Source of the DNA: Pelagophyceae sp. CCMP2097
Taxonomy: Eukaryota; Sar; Pelagophyceae
Direction of reading: 5' to 3'
Length of the DNA stretch: 63,745 nucleotides
Assembly (NCBI GenBank): GCA_026770575.1
Contig: MU657229.1
Location: forward strand, 207,660-271,404
The notes beneath the pieces are model-generated. The model was not told where the DNA came from and ran no database searches. It was given only the letters and a program-made list of their open reading frames with translations. A program made the position numbers and the translations under genes. Below, one piece after another: positions 12,475 to 21,589 of the stretch (positions are counted from its first letter, which is position 1; every line of letters begins with the position of its first letter).

Positions 12475-13535
12475 TCACTTCCACCGCGAGACTTCAAACT
12501 CCTCGGGCCGCGGGTCCAGGTTGAGCTTGCCCGTTGGGCGGTAGGCGTAAAAGGCGAGGACGGTGCGGCCGTAGCGCCGGTTGCGAAGGCCGACAAGCTG
12601 ACCGGTAGAGCCGAGGCGCGCGGGCAGCGAGCCCAGCTCGATGGGGTACTCGATGACGGCGACGCAGTCTTCGTTCCTACGTTGGTGAATCGTTGCGACC
12701 AAACTCGCGAGATGGGTCGGCTCACATGATCGGGCTGCTCGCCAGTAAATCGCACAACGCCTTGTAGGAGACCTCGTCGTAGGGCGGCGTGATGGAAACG
12801 ACGTCGAACTTGCGGCCGTCAAAGGCCTTTCCCTCGATGGCCGACTCTGCGGTGACGCACGCGGCCCCGGCTCGGGTCTCAAAGCCGCACGCCTTGGCGT
12901 TGCGCAGCGCCACGTCGCAGGCCTCTCTGGAAAGATCGACGAAGCCGGCGAACGCGGCGCCGCGCGAGATGGCCTCGATGCCGACGGAGCCGCCGCCGCA
13001 GAACGTGTCGAGGACTGCCACTTTCCGCGGCGCGTTAAACACGCCCATCGAGATGAGTGTTGAGAACATGCTTTCGCGCACGCGGCCCATCATCGGCCTT
13101 AACATCGTCGACGGCGACTCCAGGCGGCGCCCGCGCGCCTCGCCCGCGATGACGCGCAGCCTATGGACCGCCTTTGGCAACGGCGCTCCGACGGTAGACA
13201 CGCCGGGGCGCACCTCGACGTCAGCTGCGGCTTCTCGCTCGCCGACGACTGGGGCTTGGCCCGCGGCGAGTTTTGTTTGTACCTGCGGCCGCGACTCACG
13301 TTCCCCCCTCGCGCGGCTCCAAGGACTTGCCGTCTCAACGCCCAAAGGACGTCTATACGCATCACCGGCGCGGAAAGACGCACCGGAAGTTGCGGCGGAC
13401 GTTGAGGGGCTCGTCGGGGATGTCCTGCTTGCCGTCCGTCGCCCTCAGAGGCTGAAGGCGCCGAGAAGAGAGCGGCGTCGAGGTCCAGCCTTGCACCAGC
13501 GCCAGCGACGCCAGCAGCGCGTGGACGGCGAACAT
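12475..13535 (-). CDS. RsmD-like 16S rRNA (guanine-N2)-methyltransferase, probably plastid-targeted
   Basis: SAM-dependent methyltransferase of the RsmD family, which methylates a guanine of small-subunit rRNA. Three exons 5' to 3': 13535-13384, 13160-12726 and 12676-12475 (phase 2 both), 262 residues. The core starts at LRVIAGEARGRRLESP and carries motif I as LDTFCGGGSVGIEAISRGA; the DPPY-type motif IV reads ITPPYDEVSY, so the first Asp is replaced by Thr. The leader MFAVHALLASLALVQGW then STPLSS looks like a signal peptide followed by a short transit region, the bipartite pattern of secondary plastids, which would place the enzyme at plastid ribosomes. An alternative 31-nt first intron (13353-13383) is also phase-compatible and would add about 64 low-complexity residues; I prefer the 223-nt one because it joins the leader directly to the conserved start. 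Confidence 0.8.
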
Positions 13536-13813
13536 CGCGATAAGAGGGCCCTTTGCGTGCGCTCGGTGGGGCTCGGGCGCGCCCAGAAGACGGGTCCTTG
13601 CTGCTGCTGGCTGCTGCTGGACCTTGCAGTCGGGGCAAACTAGCGATAGGAATTTCGGACAAGGCCCCCAGGTGTTCGAAAGGTGGGCATCGAAGCGTAC
13701 GGCTCCGCACCCGGCAAGTGATCCCCACATGGTCAAAAGAAGGCGGTCGAAAAAGGCCGTTAAAAAATCGTGGCCGGCGGGGGCGAGACGGCCGTCGTCG
13801 AGTACGTACCGTT

Positions 13814-16800
13814 TTACGGCGCGTACTGCCCCTTGAACGCCCTCGGCGCCCAGCGCGCGTGGCCCGGGACCTGGGGTTTGCCGTGGATGGCCTCGGTGTC
13901 GACTGCGTCTAGGAATTGCCGGAGCGCGACGTCGAGAGACGTCTCGCGCATGGCGGCCCGCATCAGGTCCGTCACTTTCGCCTGTTCCGGCCATTGCCGG
14001 TCGCCCACGCAGGCTTCGCCGCGGAGGCAGTGGAGCGGCGGGTAGAGGCGGTACCAGTCCGGGCCGGCGTGGGCCTCTTCGTGGACAGTCGCCCGGATGG
14101 CCTCCTTTGCCGCGAACGAACATTCCTCCGTCCTCGCGGCGCAAAAATGCTCCAACGCCACCTCAAGCTTCTCAGAGTAGCCATGTTGCTTGGGCCAGTC
14201 GTCGGCGCCCAAGAGGCTGAGGAAGTGCGTAATGTACCCCTCGTCGTGGAAAAGGTCCCGATACCTATACGGTGTCGCATTCTCATGCCATTTCCACACT
14301 CCTTGGGTTCGGTCCTCTTGGAGCAAGTGGCTTTCTTACCCCCCGTGCCGCGCGTGCGTGCCCATGATCATGCCGTTGGTGTTAATCTCCTCGACGTAGA
14401 CCTAGTGTGCCTTGCCTCAACGAGGGCTTCCCCAGAACAGGCTCCCGCGGAGAGGCACCTTTCCGTTCTCGTCGAGGGTCACGTCCGGCGACAAGAGCGA
14501 AAACCTGCGGTGCGGCGCCGCCTGCGTCGCCGGGCCTTTGTGCATGGCGGCGGCGGCGCTGCGGGCAGCTGCCTCGGATTTGAGTAAAGAGCCGCGGGTC
14601 AGCATCATCACTTTTGTAAAAGTGTCCTCAACCTGCGGCCAGACCACCGAGCTAAAGACGTCCTCCTGGTCCGGCCACAACGGATCCGCCGCGGCCGAAT
14701 CGGACCGCAGAGTCTTGAAATCGAGACCCGCGTGGAGCACGGGCGACGCGGTGGACTTTGGGTAGCCATACTCAAAGGGCTTGAAGAAGACGTCGGGCAT
14801 CGTCGACTCGTTGCAGATCTGGCGAAAAAGCGGTGACGGCGGCCGACCATCTCTTTCAGGAATCTCTCGTCAACGTATTCTTCCCGGACGCCCAAACTGA
14901 CGGGGTCGAGCATCATCCGGATGTGGATGCACTGGTCCTGGTCCTTGGTCTCGTCCCAGTCTCGGCTACTGATCTTCGGGTAGCCGTGCCGGAGGATGTA
15001 GACTCTTAGCGGGTCGAGAGCCGTGATGACCAGCCACAAACGCACGTCGAACTTGCGGCCAAAGGCCAGCAACGGCTTTGAGTTGTACTGCTGGAACGAG
15101 ACTCGTCTGCGGTCGCATCGAGTCCGGTCGTACTTTTTGCGGCAAGATTGGTCGATAAGTTGGGCGGAAATCCATTTTTTAAAACGGTCCTTTGAAGAGA
15201 CGGCCGCCAAAGGCATTTTTGAGATGTGCATGCCGCGCGAAAGATACGCGCCCTTCTGCGGCTTGACGATCCACCAGAGCGGAAAGTTCAACGGATTGGA
15301 CTGCGCTTTTGAATTGAGGATGTTGAAGACGCGTTCGTATTGGCGAACGTTCGAGTCCACGATCCGTCGACTCTTGAAATGCGGCGACTGCGGGTCGTCG
15401 TCGCCGTCGACGTTGAAAGCCATCAGCCAGGACTCGGGGCAGAGCATGGCTTTCGCGTCGTTGGTCCGAGCCAAGTCCTTGCAGCGCCACCATAACTTTG
15501 CGTAAGAGTCCTTCGTCCCGAAAAGAGCCATCAGGCCGGGCATGGCGCCGATGATCGAGCCGGCGTTGAAGGCGGGCGAGTAGTGGTGGGCCCACCTCAA
15601 GTCCGTTGGGGCCATTTCGCTCTCGAATTGCTCTCCCATATAAAAGTCGATACCCTGAGCCACGTCCTTCTCCCTCTTCGGCGTGTGCCTCGTCGGGCAC
15701 AAACCCAAACCCACGAGCTCCTCGTTGACAAAATGGACAAAGTCCTTGCGCGAAGACGTGAAGAAAGTCTTGGCCAACCGCCGAACGTTCGAACGACACA
15801 GAGCCATGCGAGCCTTGTAGTTGGAAGCCCCGTCAAACGCCAGATGCTTCGTCTCCTGGACCTATTTACCTCAGTCGCAAGGCGCAGGAGCGTCGTCTGG
15901 AGCGCGTGACTGCCTCTTTCGACTGCGCCGTATCTCTTTCGCGGCGGCGAAACTCTTTCGCCCAATCGGTTCGAGTTTCCCGAATCGGCGCCGCGGCGGA
16001 CCATGCGCTTGTGGACAGCGTCGAAATCCGAGTGGGCGTCGAGCCCCTCGCGCATTTTGAGCGCCGCGAGGCGGACGTGCTGATCCGCGACACCTATGCC
16101 GCTGGGCACGTGCGGCGCCGCCGGGGGGGCCGCCGCCGCCTTCAACGCCTTCAACTCCGCGGCGGCGCGCAAGGTGCTCAGATAGCTCTTCGCGGTGCTG
16201 TTCTTCCAGGCAGCCGCGAGCGCCGCCCGCCGAGCCAACGCGATGGCGGCGGCCGCGTCCTCGGGGGAGACCTCGGGCGCGGGCACGGGCGGCACGGGCG
16301 CGCCCGCCAAGGCCAGTGGCACCGTCGCTGCGCCCGCCTCGGCGTCGTGCGGCGCGGCCTCCGGTGCGGCCTCGATCGGCGCGGGGCGGCGCGCAAGGTG
16401 CTCAGATAGCTCTTCGCGGTGCTGTTCTTCCAGGCAGCCGCGAGCGCCGCCCGCCGAGCCAACGCGATGGCGGCGGCCGCGTCCTCGGGGGAGACCTCGG
16501 GCGCGGGCACGGGCGGCACGGGCGCGCCCGCCAAGGCCAGTGGCACCGTCGCTGCGCCCGCCTCGGCGTCGTGCGGCGCGGCCTCCGGTGCGGCCTCGAT
16601 CGGCGCGGCCTCGATCGGCGCGGCCTCTTTTGCCGTGGCCTTAATGACCGCGGCTTCGACCGCGGCCTTTTGGACCGCGGCCTCGACCGCCGCCTTCTGG
16701 ATCGCGGCCTCGAACCGCGCCTCGACCGCCGCCTTATGGACCGCGGCCTCGACCATGGCCTCTACCACGGGTTCGAGGTGCATACGCTCCGCCACTTCAA

Positions 16801-17466
16801 TGGGCAGCGACCCGGCGCCGTCGTCGTCGTCCGGCGCCGCCGCCGCCGGCGTCGCGTTGCGCCACGCGGACTCGTTTGGCCGCACCACCGGCGGCGGCGC
16901 GGCGGCCAGCGGCGCGGCGGCGGCCAGCGGCGGCGCGGAGCCCGGCATGGCCTGGACGAGGCCCGCGTGTGGGCTCATGCCGAGTGAGAGCTTTAGCCTT
17001 GCGCGGATCGACTCGCTCGAGTCCTCGAGCGCGCTCTCTAGAGCGCCGTGCGCCGACCGAGCCAGGTCGCACGCCCTGTGAAGGACGCCTCAAGGGACCG
17101 CGTGACGCGCCTTTGCCCCCGGCGGCATGCGCGCTTCTTTGCCCCCGGCGGCAATCGCACCTCGACGAGCCGGCGTCCTTCTCACAGAGGCGCACGGGTG
17201 AATGGAGGCTGACAACATGGCCAATGAGCGAAGACTGGCTCAGCCCGAGCAGCACGACCTGCGCCCGGCGTAGGAGTGTATACAGAGGCACCCGAGGCGT
17301 GTCGGGGGGTCGTCTATAGCAGACGGTGGCTAGACAAAGGATCGGTGACCACATAATACTTCTCGAATCCGGGACACCGCCTTTGCACGATGGTGACGGC
17401 GAGCGCCGCCGGGGCGAGCAGCTTCTTCTTCATATTGCTCGGCGGCTCCACGACCTCGCCCAGCAT
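13814..17466 (-). CDS. Tubulin-tyrosine-ligase-like (TTLL) protein
   Basis: ATP-grasp ligase family adding amino acids to tubulin tails. Core signatures: WIVKPQKGAYLSRG near 15260, KFDVRLWLVIT near 15040, ICNESTMPDVFFKPFEYGYP, and the catalytic EEINTNG near 14375. Exons 5' to 3': 17466-17353, 17258-17161, 17075-16496, 16271-15870, 15813-14459, 14401-14340 and about 14301-13814. The N-terminal 400 residues are a low-complexity Ala/Glu region with AAVEAAV repeats, absent from ordinary TTLs. An exact 224-bp tandem duplication sits in this region (see the repeat entry). Two frame breaks remain: a missing base near 14845-14847 inside MVRPPSPLF, and a phase mismatch beside a run of six C at 14339-14344. 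They look like sequence errors, but decay of the gene cannot be excluded. Target amino acid (Tyr, Glu or Gly) cannot be told. Confidence 0.75.
16161..16608. repeat. Exact 224-bp tandem duplication inside TTLL coding sequence
   Basis: Copies 16161-16384 and 16385-16608 read identical. The unit is not a multiple of three and would destroy the frame. On the minus strand each copy contains GAG|GTC; using GT of the upstream copy (16495) and AG of the downstream copy (16272) removes exactly 224 nt at phase 0 and restores one continuous protein. Confidence 0.9.
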
Positions 17467-17702
17467 CCCTTGCCACGGCCGCGCTGCGCCGGAGCCGCGG
17501 AGGCTAGATTTGATCAATTGAGGAGTAGGATTCCTAATTGAGGGCGCGTGACAAAGAGCTTGCAAAGTTAGCGAAGGGGGGGAAGGATATTCACGTACAA
17601 TGTTGTATCGGCGCTTGTCGTGGACGAGCGGAGCAGGGCGGGGCAGAGCAAGGCGTCGACGAGCAGTGATAAGGAGTCCTCCTTATGTTTCCGTAGAAAA
17701 GA

Positions 17703-18187
17703 NNNNNNNNNNNNNNNNNNNNNNNNNNNNNNNNNNNNNNNNNNNNNNNNNNNNNNNNNNNNNNNNNNNNNNNNNNNNNNNNNNNNNNNNNNNNNNNNNN
17801 NNNNNNNNNNNNNNNNNNNNNNNNNNNNNNNNNNNNNNNNNNNNNNNNNNNNNNNNNNNNNNNNNNNNNNNNNNNNNNNNNNNNNNNNNNNNNNNNNNNN
17901 NNNNNNNNNNNNNNNNNNNNNNNNNNNNNNNNNNNNNNNNNNNNNNNNNNNNNNNNNNNNNNNNNNNNNNNNNNNNNNNNNNNNNNNNNNNNNNNNNNNN
18001 NNNNNNNNNNNNNNNNNNNNNNNNNNNNNNNNNNNNNNNNNNNNNNNNNNNNNNNNNNNNNNNNNNNNNNNNNNNNNNNNNNNNNNNNNNNNNNNNNNNN
18101 NNNNNNNNNNNNNNNNNNNNNNNNNNNNNNNNNNNNNNNNNNNNNNNNNNNNNNNNNNNNNNNNNNNNNNNNNNNNNNNNNNNNNNN
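17703..18187. other. Assembly gap (485 N)
   Basis: Run of N with no sequence information. Frames crossing it are meaningless. It sits next to palindromic repeats, which may be why assembly failed. Confidence 1.
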
Positions 18188-18340
18188 CAGCGCGGCGTCC
18201 TCTACCACCCCCAACAGGAGCAAAACAGCCTCCGACGAATGCTGCAATTGACAGCAAGTCCCTGGTGTTATAACCGATACCCCTTGTACAGAAAGGGCGC
18301 GACGATCGAAGTCTAACTCAGGCTTTTGAGGTAAACCGAC

Positions 18341-18885
18341 TAGGAATTCCTATATTCACCCAAGGGACGCGCTCGCGCGATCTCCGGTGACATTCGCGGC
18401 CTGTGAGAAAAGTTGGCAAAAACGGGTCAAAAACGGCCTTTTGGGGTTATAGTATCTTGCGCGCGGTCGCAATCGGCCGTCCAGCGTGGCAGGCGATCGC
18501 AGACACCTTCGAGGCCTCTCCTGCCAAAAAAGATATGGGGCCAGGCGCTTTTGGAAGTCTGGGCACGCTCGCTTGTACCGAAATGGAAATCGCCGCGGTT
18601 TGGCTCGTCGGCCCCGCCAATCGGAGGGGCTGCGCGGTGGGCACATCGGCCATGACCCAAGGACGGACACTGCCGCTTCAATCCTTCGCTGTAATGTGTG
18701 TTATGGTCGGTCCAGCATCGTATCCCTCCACGGGACCCGATGGATGGTCGTCGTGGAAGCGCCCCTAGGCTAGTCGGAATGTTTTCCGGCAGATTTCTCG
18801 GTTGGGTTGCTTGCTTAAAATCCACCCTGGGTTCGTCCGCACGTAGGAATTCCTAGGGTTCCTAGGAATTCCTAGGAATTCCTAG
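18341..18885. repeat. Segment bounded by TAGGAATTCCTA palindromes
   Basis: One palindrome TAGGAATTCCTA lies at 18341-18352; at 18843-18885 the same core occurs in overlapping tandem form (three copies, with a CTAGGGTTCCTAGG variant). The 500 bases between carry no convincing gene. The arrangement could be a small non-autonomous insertion with palindromic ends, or simply a local palindromic satellite. Confidence 0.45.
18806..18831. repeat. Dispersed motif, copy 2
   Basis: GTTGCTTGCTTAAAATCCAC followed by CCTGGG, nearly identical to 10530-10553. It lies just left of the TAGGAATTCCTA array. Confidence 0.45.
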
Positions 18886-19173
18886 TCGTTGATAAGCGGG
18901 CCCGAGGAGAGTTGCGCATGAAAATGCACGATTTGCACGCAGTTCATGCGAGGAGTGGGGGCTCCTATGGATCCAAAAACAGGACCGCCGCGGCCTATAG
19001 GACCCACGTACCTACTACAAACTTCCTCGAGGTGGATAGCGTGCGTAAACGAGTCGTATAGGGTAGTAGGGTATTCGTATATCCATGCGGTTCCGACGTT
19101 CCATAGAGACCTGCGCCACGTGCCCGACGGCTTCGGCGCTGACCTTCTTGGCGCCAACTGCATTCGTGCCGCC

Positions 19174-19638
19174 ATGAGTAAGGGCGGCCGTGGAGTGGCC
19201 AAGGGCAAATTTGGGAAGTAAGTCCTCGCTTTGTGGAAGGATGATGCAGACGTCTCCGGCGAGGCCAACACGGCGTTTAACCGTGGCGTGGTGGTCGAAA
19301 TCTGGGACCAAACGCTCACCATCCATTTCGTGAACGAGGAGGGCGGCGAACAATTCGTCTGTAAACAAGACGTACCTAAAGTGCATGTGGTGCGAGACTG
19401 CACGCAAGAACTTTGCATGACCGAAGGAGCCGTCGTCGACGTCTTAGACGTCGGCGAAGAGCTGGCCGAACTCGCTCTAGAAGGAGCAGCCGAAGCCGCC
19501 GAGTTGGAAGACGAGTCTGACAGCGAGTTAGAAGACGAGTCGGACGACGAGTCGGACGGCATGTCGGACGACGTGGAAACCGCGACGGAGGCCGACGTGC
19601 CGAACGAGCCCGACGGGAACGAGATGAACATTTCGTAA
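19174..19638 (+). CDS. Small protein with acidic tail, uncertain model
   Basis: Not recognised. Starts MSKGGRGVAKGKFGK, a basic stretch, then an in-frame TAA inside AAGTAAGTCC that looks like a GTAAGT donor. The following open frame (to the stop at 19638) reads as a compact beta-type segment (GVVVEIWDQTLTIHFVNEE) and then a strongly acidic Glu/Asp/Ser tail. The obvious 32-nt intron ending GATGCAG does not keep the frame, so exon limits are wrong or a base is missing. A minus-strand frame of 260 residues overlaps the same DNA (18882-19664) but is Ser/Thr-rich and less protein-like. Low confidence. Confidence 0.35.
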
Positions 19639-20257
19639 ATTTTGCGCCATGTGAGTCGAAACACGTACGGACCCCGCCGGGGTGCATCCTGGACCGGCCC
19701 ACAGCACCAGTTGGTGCTCTATATTATCCCGCCAATGTCACGAGGCACCATCCCTGTAGGTACGACTTCCGCGCGCACCCGCAAGTTTTTAAGTTTGCCG
19801 AGCTCCAGCGCGCTCTTTTGACCCCGAGACCGGCGGCATCGCGACCAAGTGCGGGGCGCTGCTCGACGCCGCCCAACCTCCTCGAGGCCCCCTGCCGGCC
19901 GCTGTACCGACAGTGGCACGAAACGACAATTTTGCCTGCGTCTTGTATCACTCTAAAAATGTGTCGACAAGTGCGGACGTCCCCCAAGGACGTCGAGGGA
20001 AGACTCACACGTGCCCGGAGTGTGCCCGGAGCGTCGAAAGGACCGCCCTTGAGGCCGCTAACCTCGATTCCCCGCCCCCAATACTACTTGAACCCCATTT
20101 TCCATCAAAAGCCTGAGTTACAACGCGATACCCGGGCCGTCGCCGTTGAAATTGATATACCAGACCCTAAGACAGCTCGGGTATGCCCGTTTTTACGAGG
20201 AGAGCGGTAGCAGCGTCGAGGCCGGCCGCTTCTGAAAGGGCCCCTGAGGGTCGACGC
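19639..20257. other. Intergenic, one perfect palindrome
   Basis: No gene supported. It contains the 16-base perfect palindrome AGCACCAGTTGGTGCT at 19703-19718 and an AT-richer patch near 20080-20160. It lies downstream of both neighbouring genes, so it is mostly 3' flank. Confidence 0.5.
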
Positions 20258-21262
20258 TCATGTCGACGTTACAGCCGACGGGGTTGGCCTCCCGGAGGCC
20301 GCGAGCCGCGCCCCGAGCTTGTCGACTGCAGCCCATGCGCCGACGAGCTTGAAGAGGCGCAGCGCCTCGCCGACGTCCTGCGCGACGCCGCAGCCGTTTG
20401 CATAGCACACTGCGAGGTTGTTCTGCGCGTCTTCGTCGCCCTGCGCCGCGGCGAGGCGGAGCCACTTCACGGCCTCGCCGTACGACTGCGCCACACCCTT
20501 GCCCTCGTAAAACGCAATGCCCAGGTTGCGCTGCGCGGCAGGGTACCCCTGCTCGGCTGCGCGCCGGTACCAGTGCGCGGCTACCTGGTAGTCGATGTTT
20601 ACCCCCGAGCCGAGGCCGTAGGCGCAGCCGAGCGCGTTTTGGGCGCGGGCGTGCCCCGTCGTGGCGGCGCGCTCGTAGAGCCGGACGGCGCGGCGCGCGT
20701 CTTTGGCGAGGCACTTGTCGTCGATGTACGCGTCCCCAAGCTCCATCAGCGCCTCGGCCTGGCCCTTGGCCGCGTGCACTTCCACGCGTTGCACCCACTC
20801 CGCGTCGGACTTCGACGCCGGCGCCCGGCAGAGCGGGCAGCGGGCGTCGTACTCGAGGCACTTTTGCGCACATGCGGTGCAGATCATATTGCAGCAGCAC
20901 TCGTAAAACGTACTGCGGGTCGCAAACGGCAGCAAATCCAAACAGATGGCGCACGTCCCGCGCCAGTCCGGCGCCGGGACGCCCACCGCAGCGGCGTCGT
21001 CCGCCGCCGTCGGCGGCGCCGCCTCGGGACCAGCTGCCGGCACCTCCTCGGACTTTAGGCTCAGCTCCTCCGGGAAGGAGCGTTTTTGGTAGACGGCGGC
21101 GAGCTGCGTGCACGCCGCCTTGTGGCCGCGCTCGTACCAGTCTGCGAGCAGGCACACCTTGCCGCAGTAGTGCTTCGATTTGCACTTGGCGCAGTGCGTG
21201 CCGCCCGGTGCGGCGCAGACGCAACACGGCTGTGGCACAGCGGCCGCCGGCGGGTCCGCCAT
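20258..21262 (-). CDS. MYND + RING + Sel1-repeat protein
   Basis: Single-exon protein of 334 residues. Residues about 13-52 form a MYND zinc finger (CCVCAAPGGTHCAKCKSKHYC, then C and HKAAC). Residues about 107-150 form a RING-type finger (CAICLDLLPF, then CNMICTACAQKC and CPLC), the module of ubiquitin ligases. From about residue 160 there are four to five Sel1/TPR-like repeats (ALGCAYGLGSGV, NLGIAFYEGKGVAQ, NLAVCYANGCGVAQ). The inferred role is an E3 ubiquitin ligase or adaptor that uses Sel1 repeats to bind a partner; the sequence does not show the substrate. The ATG at 21262 gives the MYND finger immediately, so the start is likely right. Confidence 0.85.
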   Translation of the reverse strand: MADPPAAAVPQPCCVCAAPGGTHCAKCKSKHYCGKVCLLADWYERGHKAACTQLAAVYQKRSFPEELSLKSEEVPAAGPEAAPPTAADDAAAVGVPAPDWRGTCAICLDLLPFATRSTFYECCCNMICTACAQKCLEYDARCPLCRAPASKSDAEWVQRVEVHAAKGQAEALMELGDAYIDDKCLAKDARRAVRLYERAATTGHARAQNALGCAYGLGSGVNIDYQVAAHWYRRAAEQGYPAAQRNLGIAFYEGKGVAQSYGEAVKWLRLAAAQGDEDAQNNLAVCYANGCGVAQDVGEALRLFKLVGAWAAVDKLGARLAASGRPTPSAVTST

Positions 21263-21589
21263 CGATCCAGGGTGGCTCCGCTGCCCGAGCTTGTGCTCTC
21301 GCCGAGCTCAGAGCGCACGCAAGCCCGCGCGTTCCTCGGTGCGGTTCTGAGTCTCGACACCGTGACATCAGAATGCGGTACCGCGGCGCCGGGCTTTTAG
21401 CGAAGCTCGACGCGACTCAGGCTGGGCGAGTGCGCGGGCGAAAGAGCGTGAACGCAGATCACCTCTGTTCCTTCCGAGAAGGAACCGTAAAGGCCACAAG
21501 GACACGCGGCAATTCCATTTTGTGGTTCATGCAAGCGGTGCGCCTCTTGAAGGCTCTTCTCGAGGTCTGCCCAGGCTTGCTCCGCTTTA
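21263..21589. other. Intergenic between MYND-RING gene start and TMEM260 gene end
   Basis: Upstream region of the MYND-RING gene (-) and 3' flank of the TMEM260-like gene (-). No gene or striking motif seen. Confidence 0.4.

Larger units (their letters stand above)
17467..18945. other. Gene-poor, repeat-bearing stretch with assembly gap
   Basis: Apart from the N gap and the palindromic repeats listed separately, I find no open frame here with protein-like composition. Composition is less GC-rich than the flanks. A TAGGATTCCTA palindrome near 17526 and TAGGAATTCCTA at 18341 resemble the array at 18843-18885. A minus-strand frame reaching 17565 could extend the TTLL N-terminus. Confidence 0.5.

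Noticed and set aside
13353..13383. 31-nt intron in the RsmD-like gene
   Set aside because: Phase-compatible but very short; the 223-nt alternative joins the leader directly to the conserved domain start. Not fully excluded.
15856..15869. A 14-nt GT...AG stretch that restores frame, suggesting an ultra-short intron
   Set aside because: A normal 56-nt intron (15814-15869, donor GTAAAT, acceptor TACAAG) gives the same frame, so no special splicing is needed.
16316..16987. Plus-strand Gly/Arg frames opposite the TTLL N-terminus
   Set aside because: Antisense of Ala/Glu repeats, duplicated with the 224-bp unit; no independent support.
17568..18316. Frames running through the N gap
   Set aside because: Translation of N is meaningless.
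18882..19664. 260-residue minus-strand Ser/Thr-rich frame
   Set aside because: Overlaps the plus-strand acidic protein, whose composition is more natural; no domain seen.
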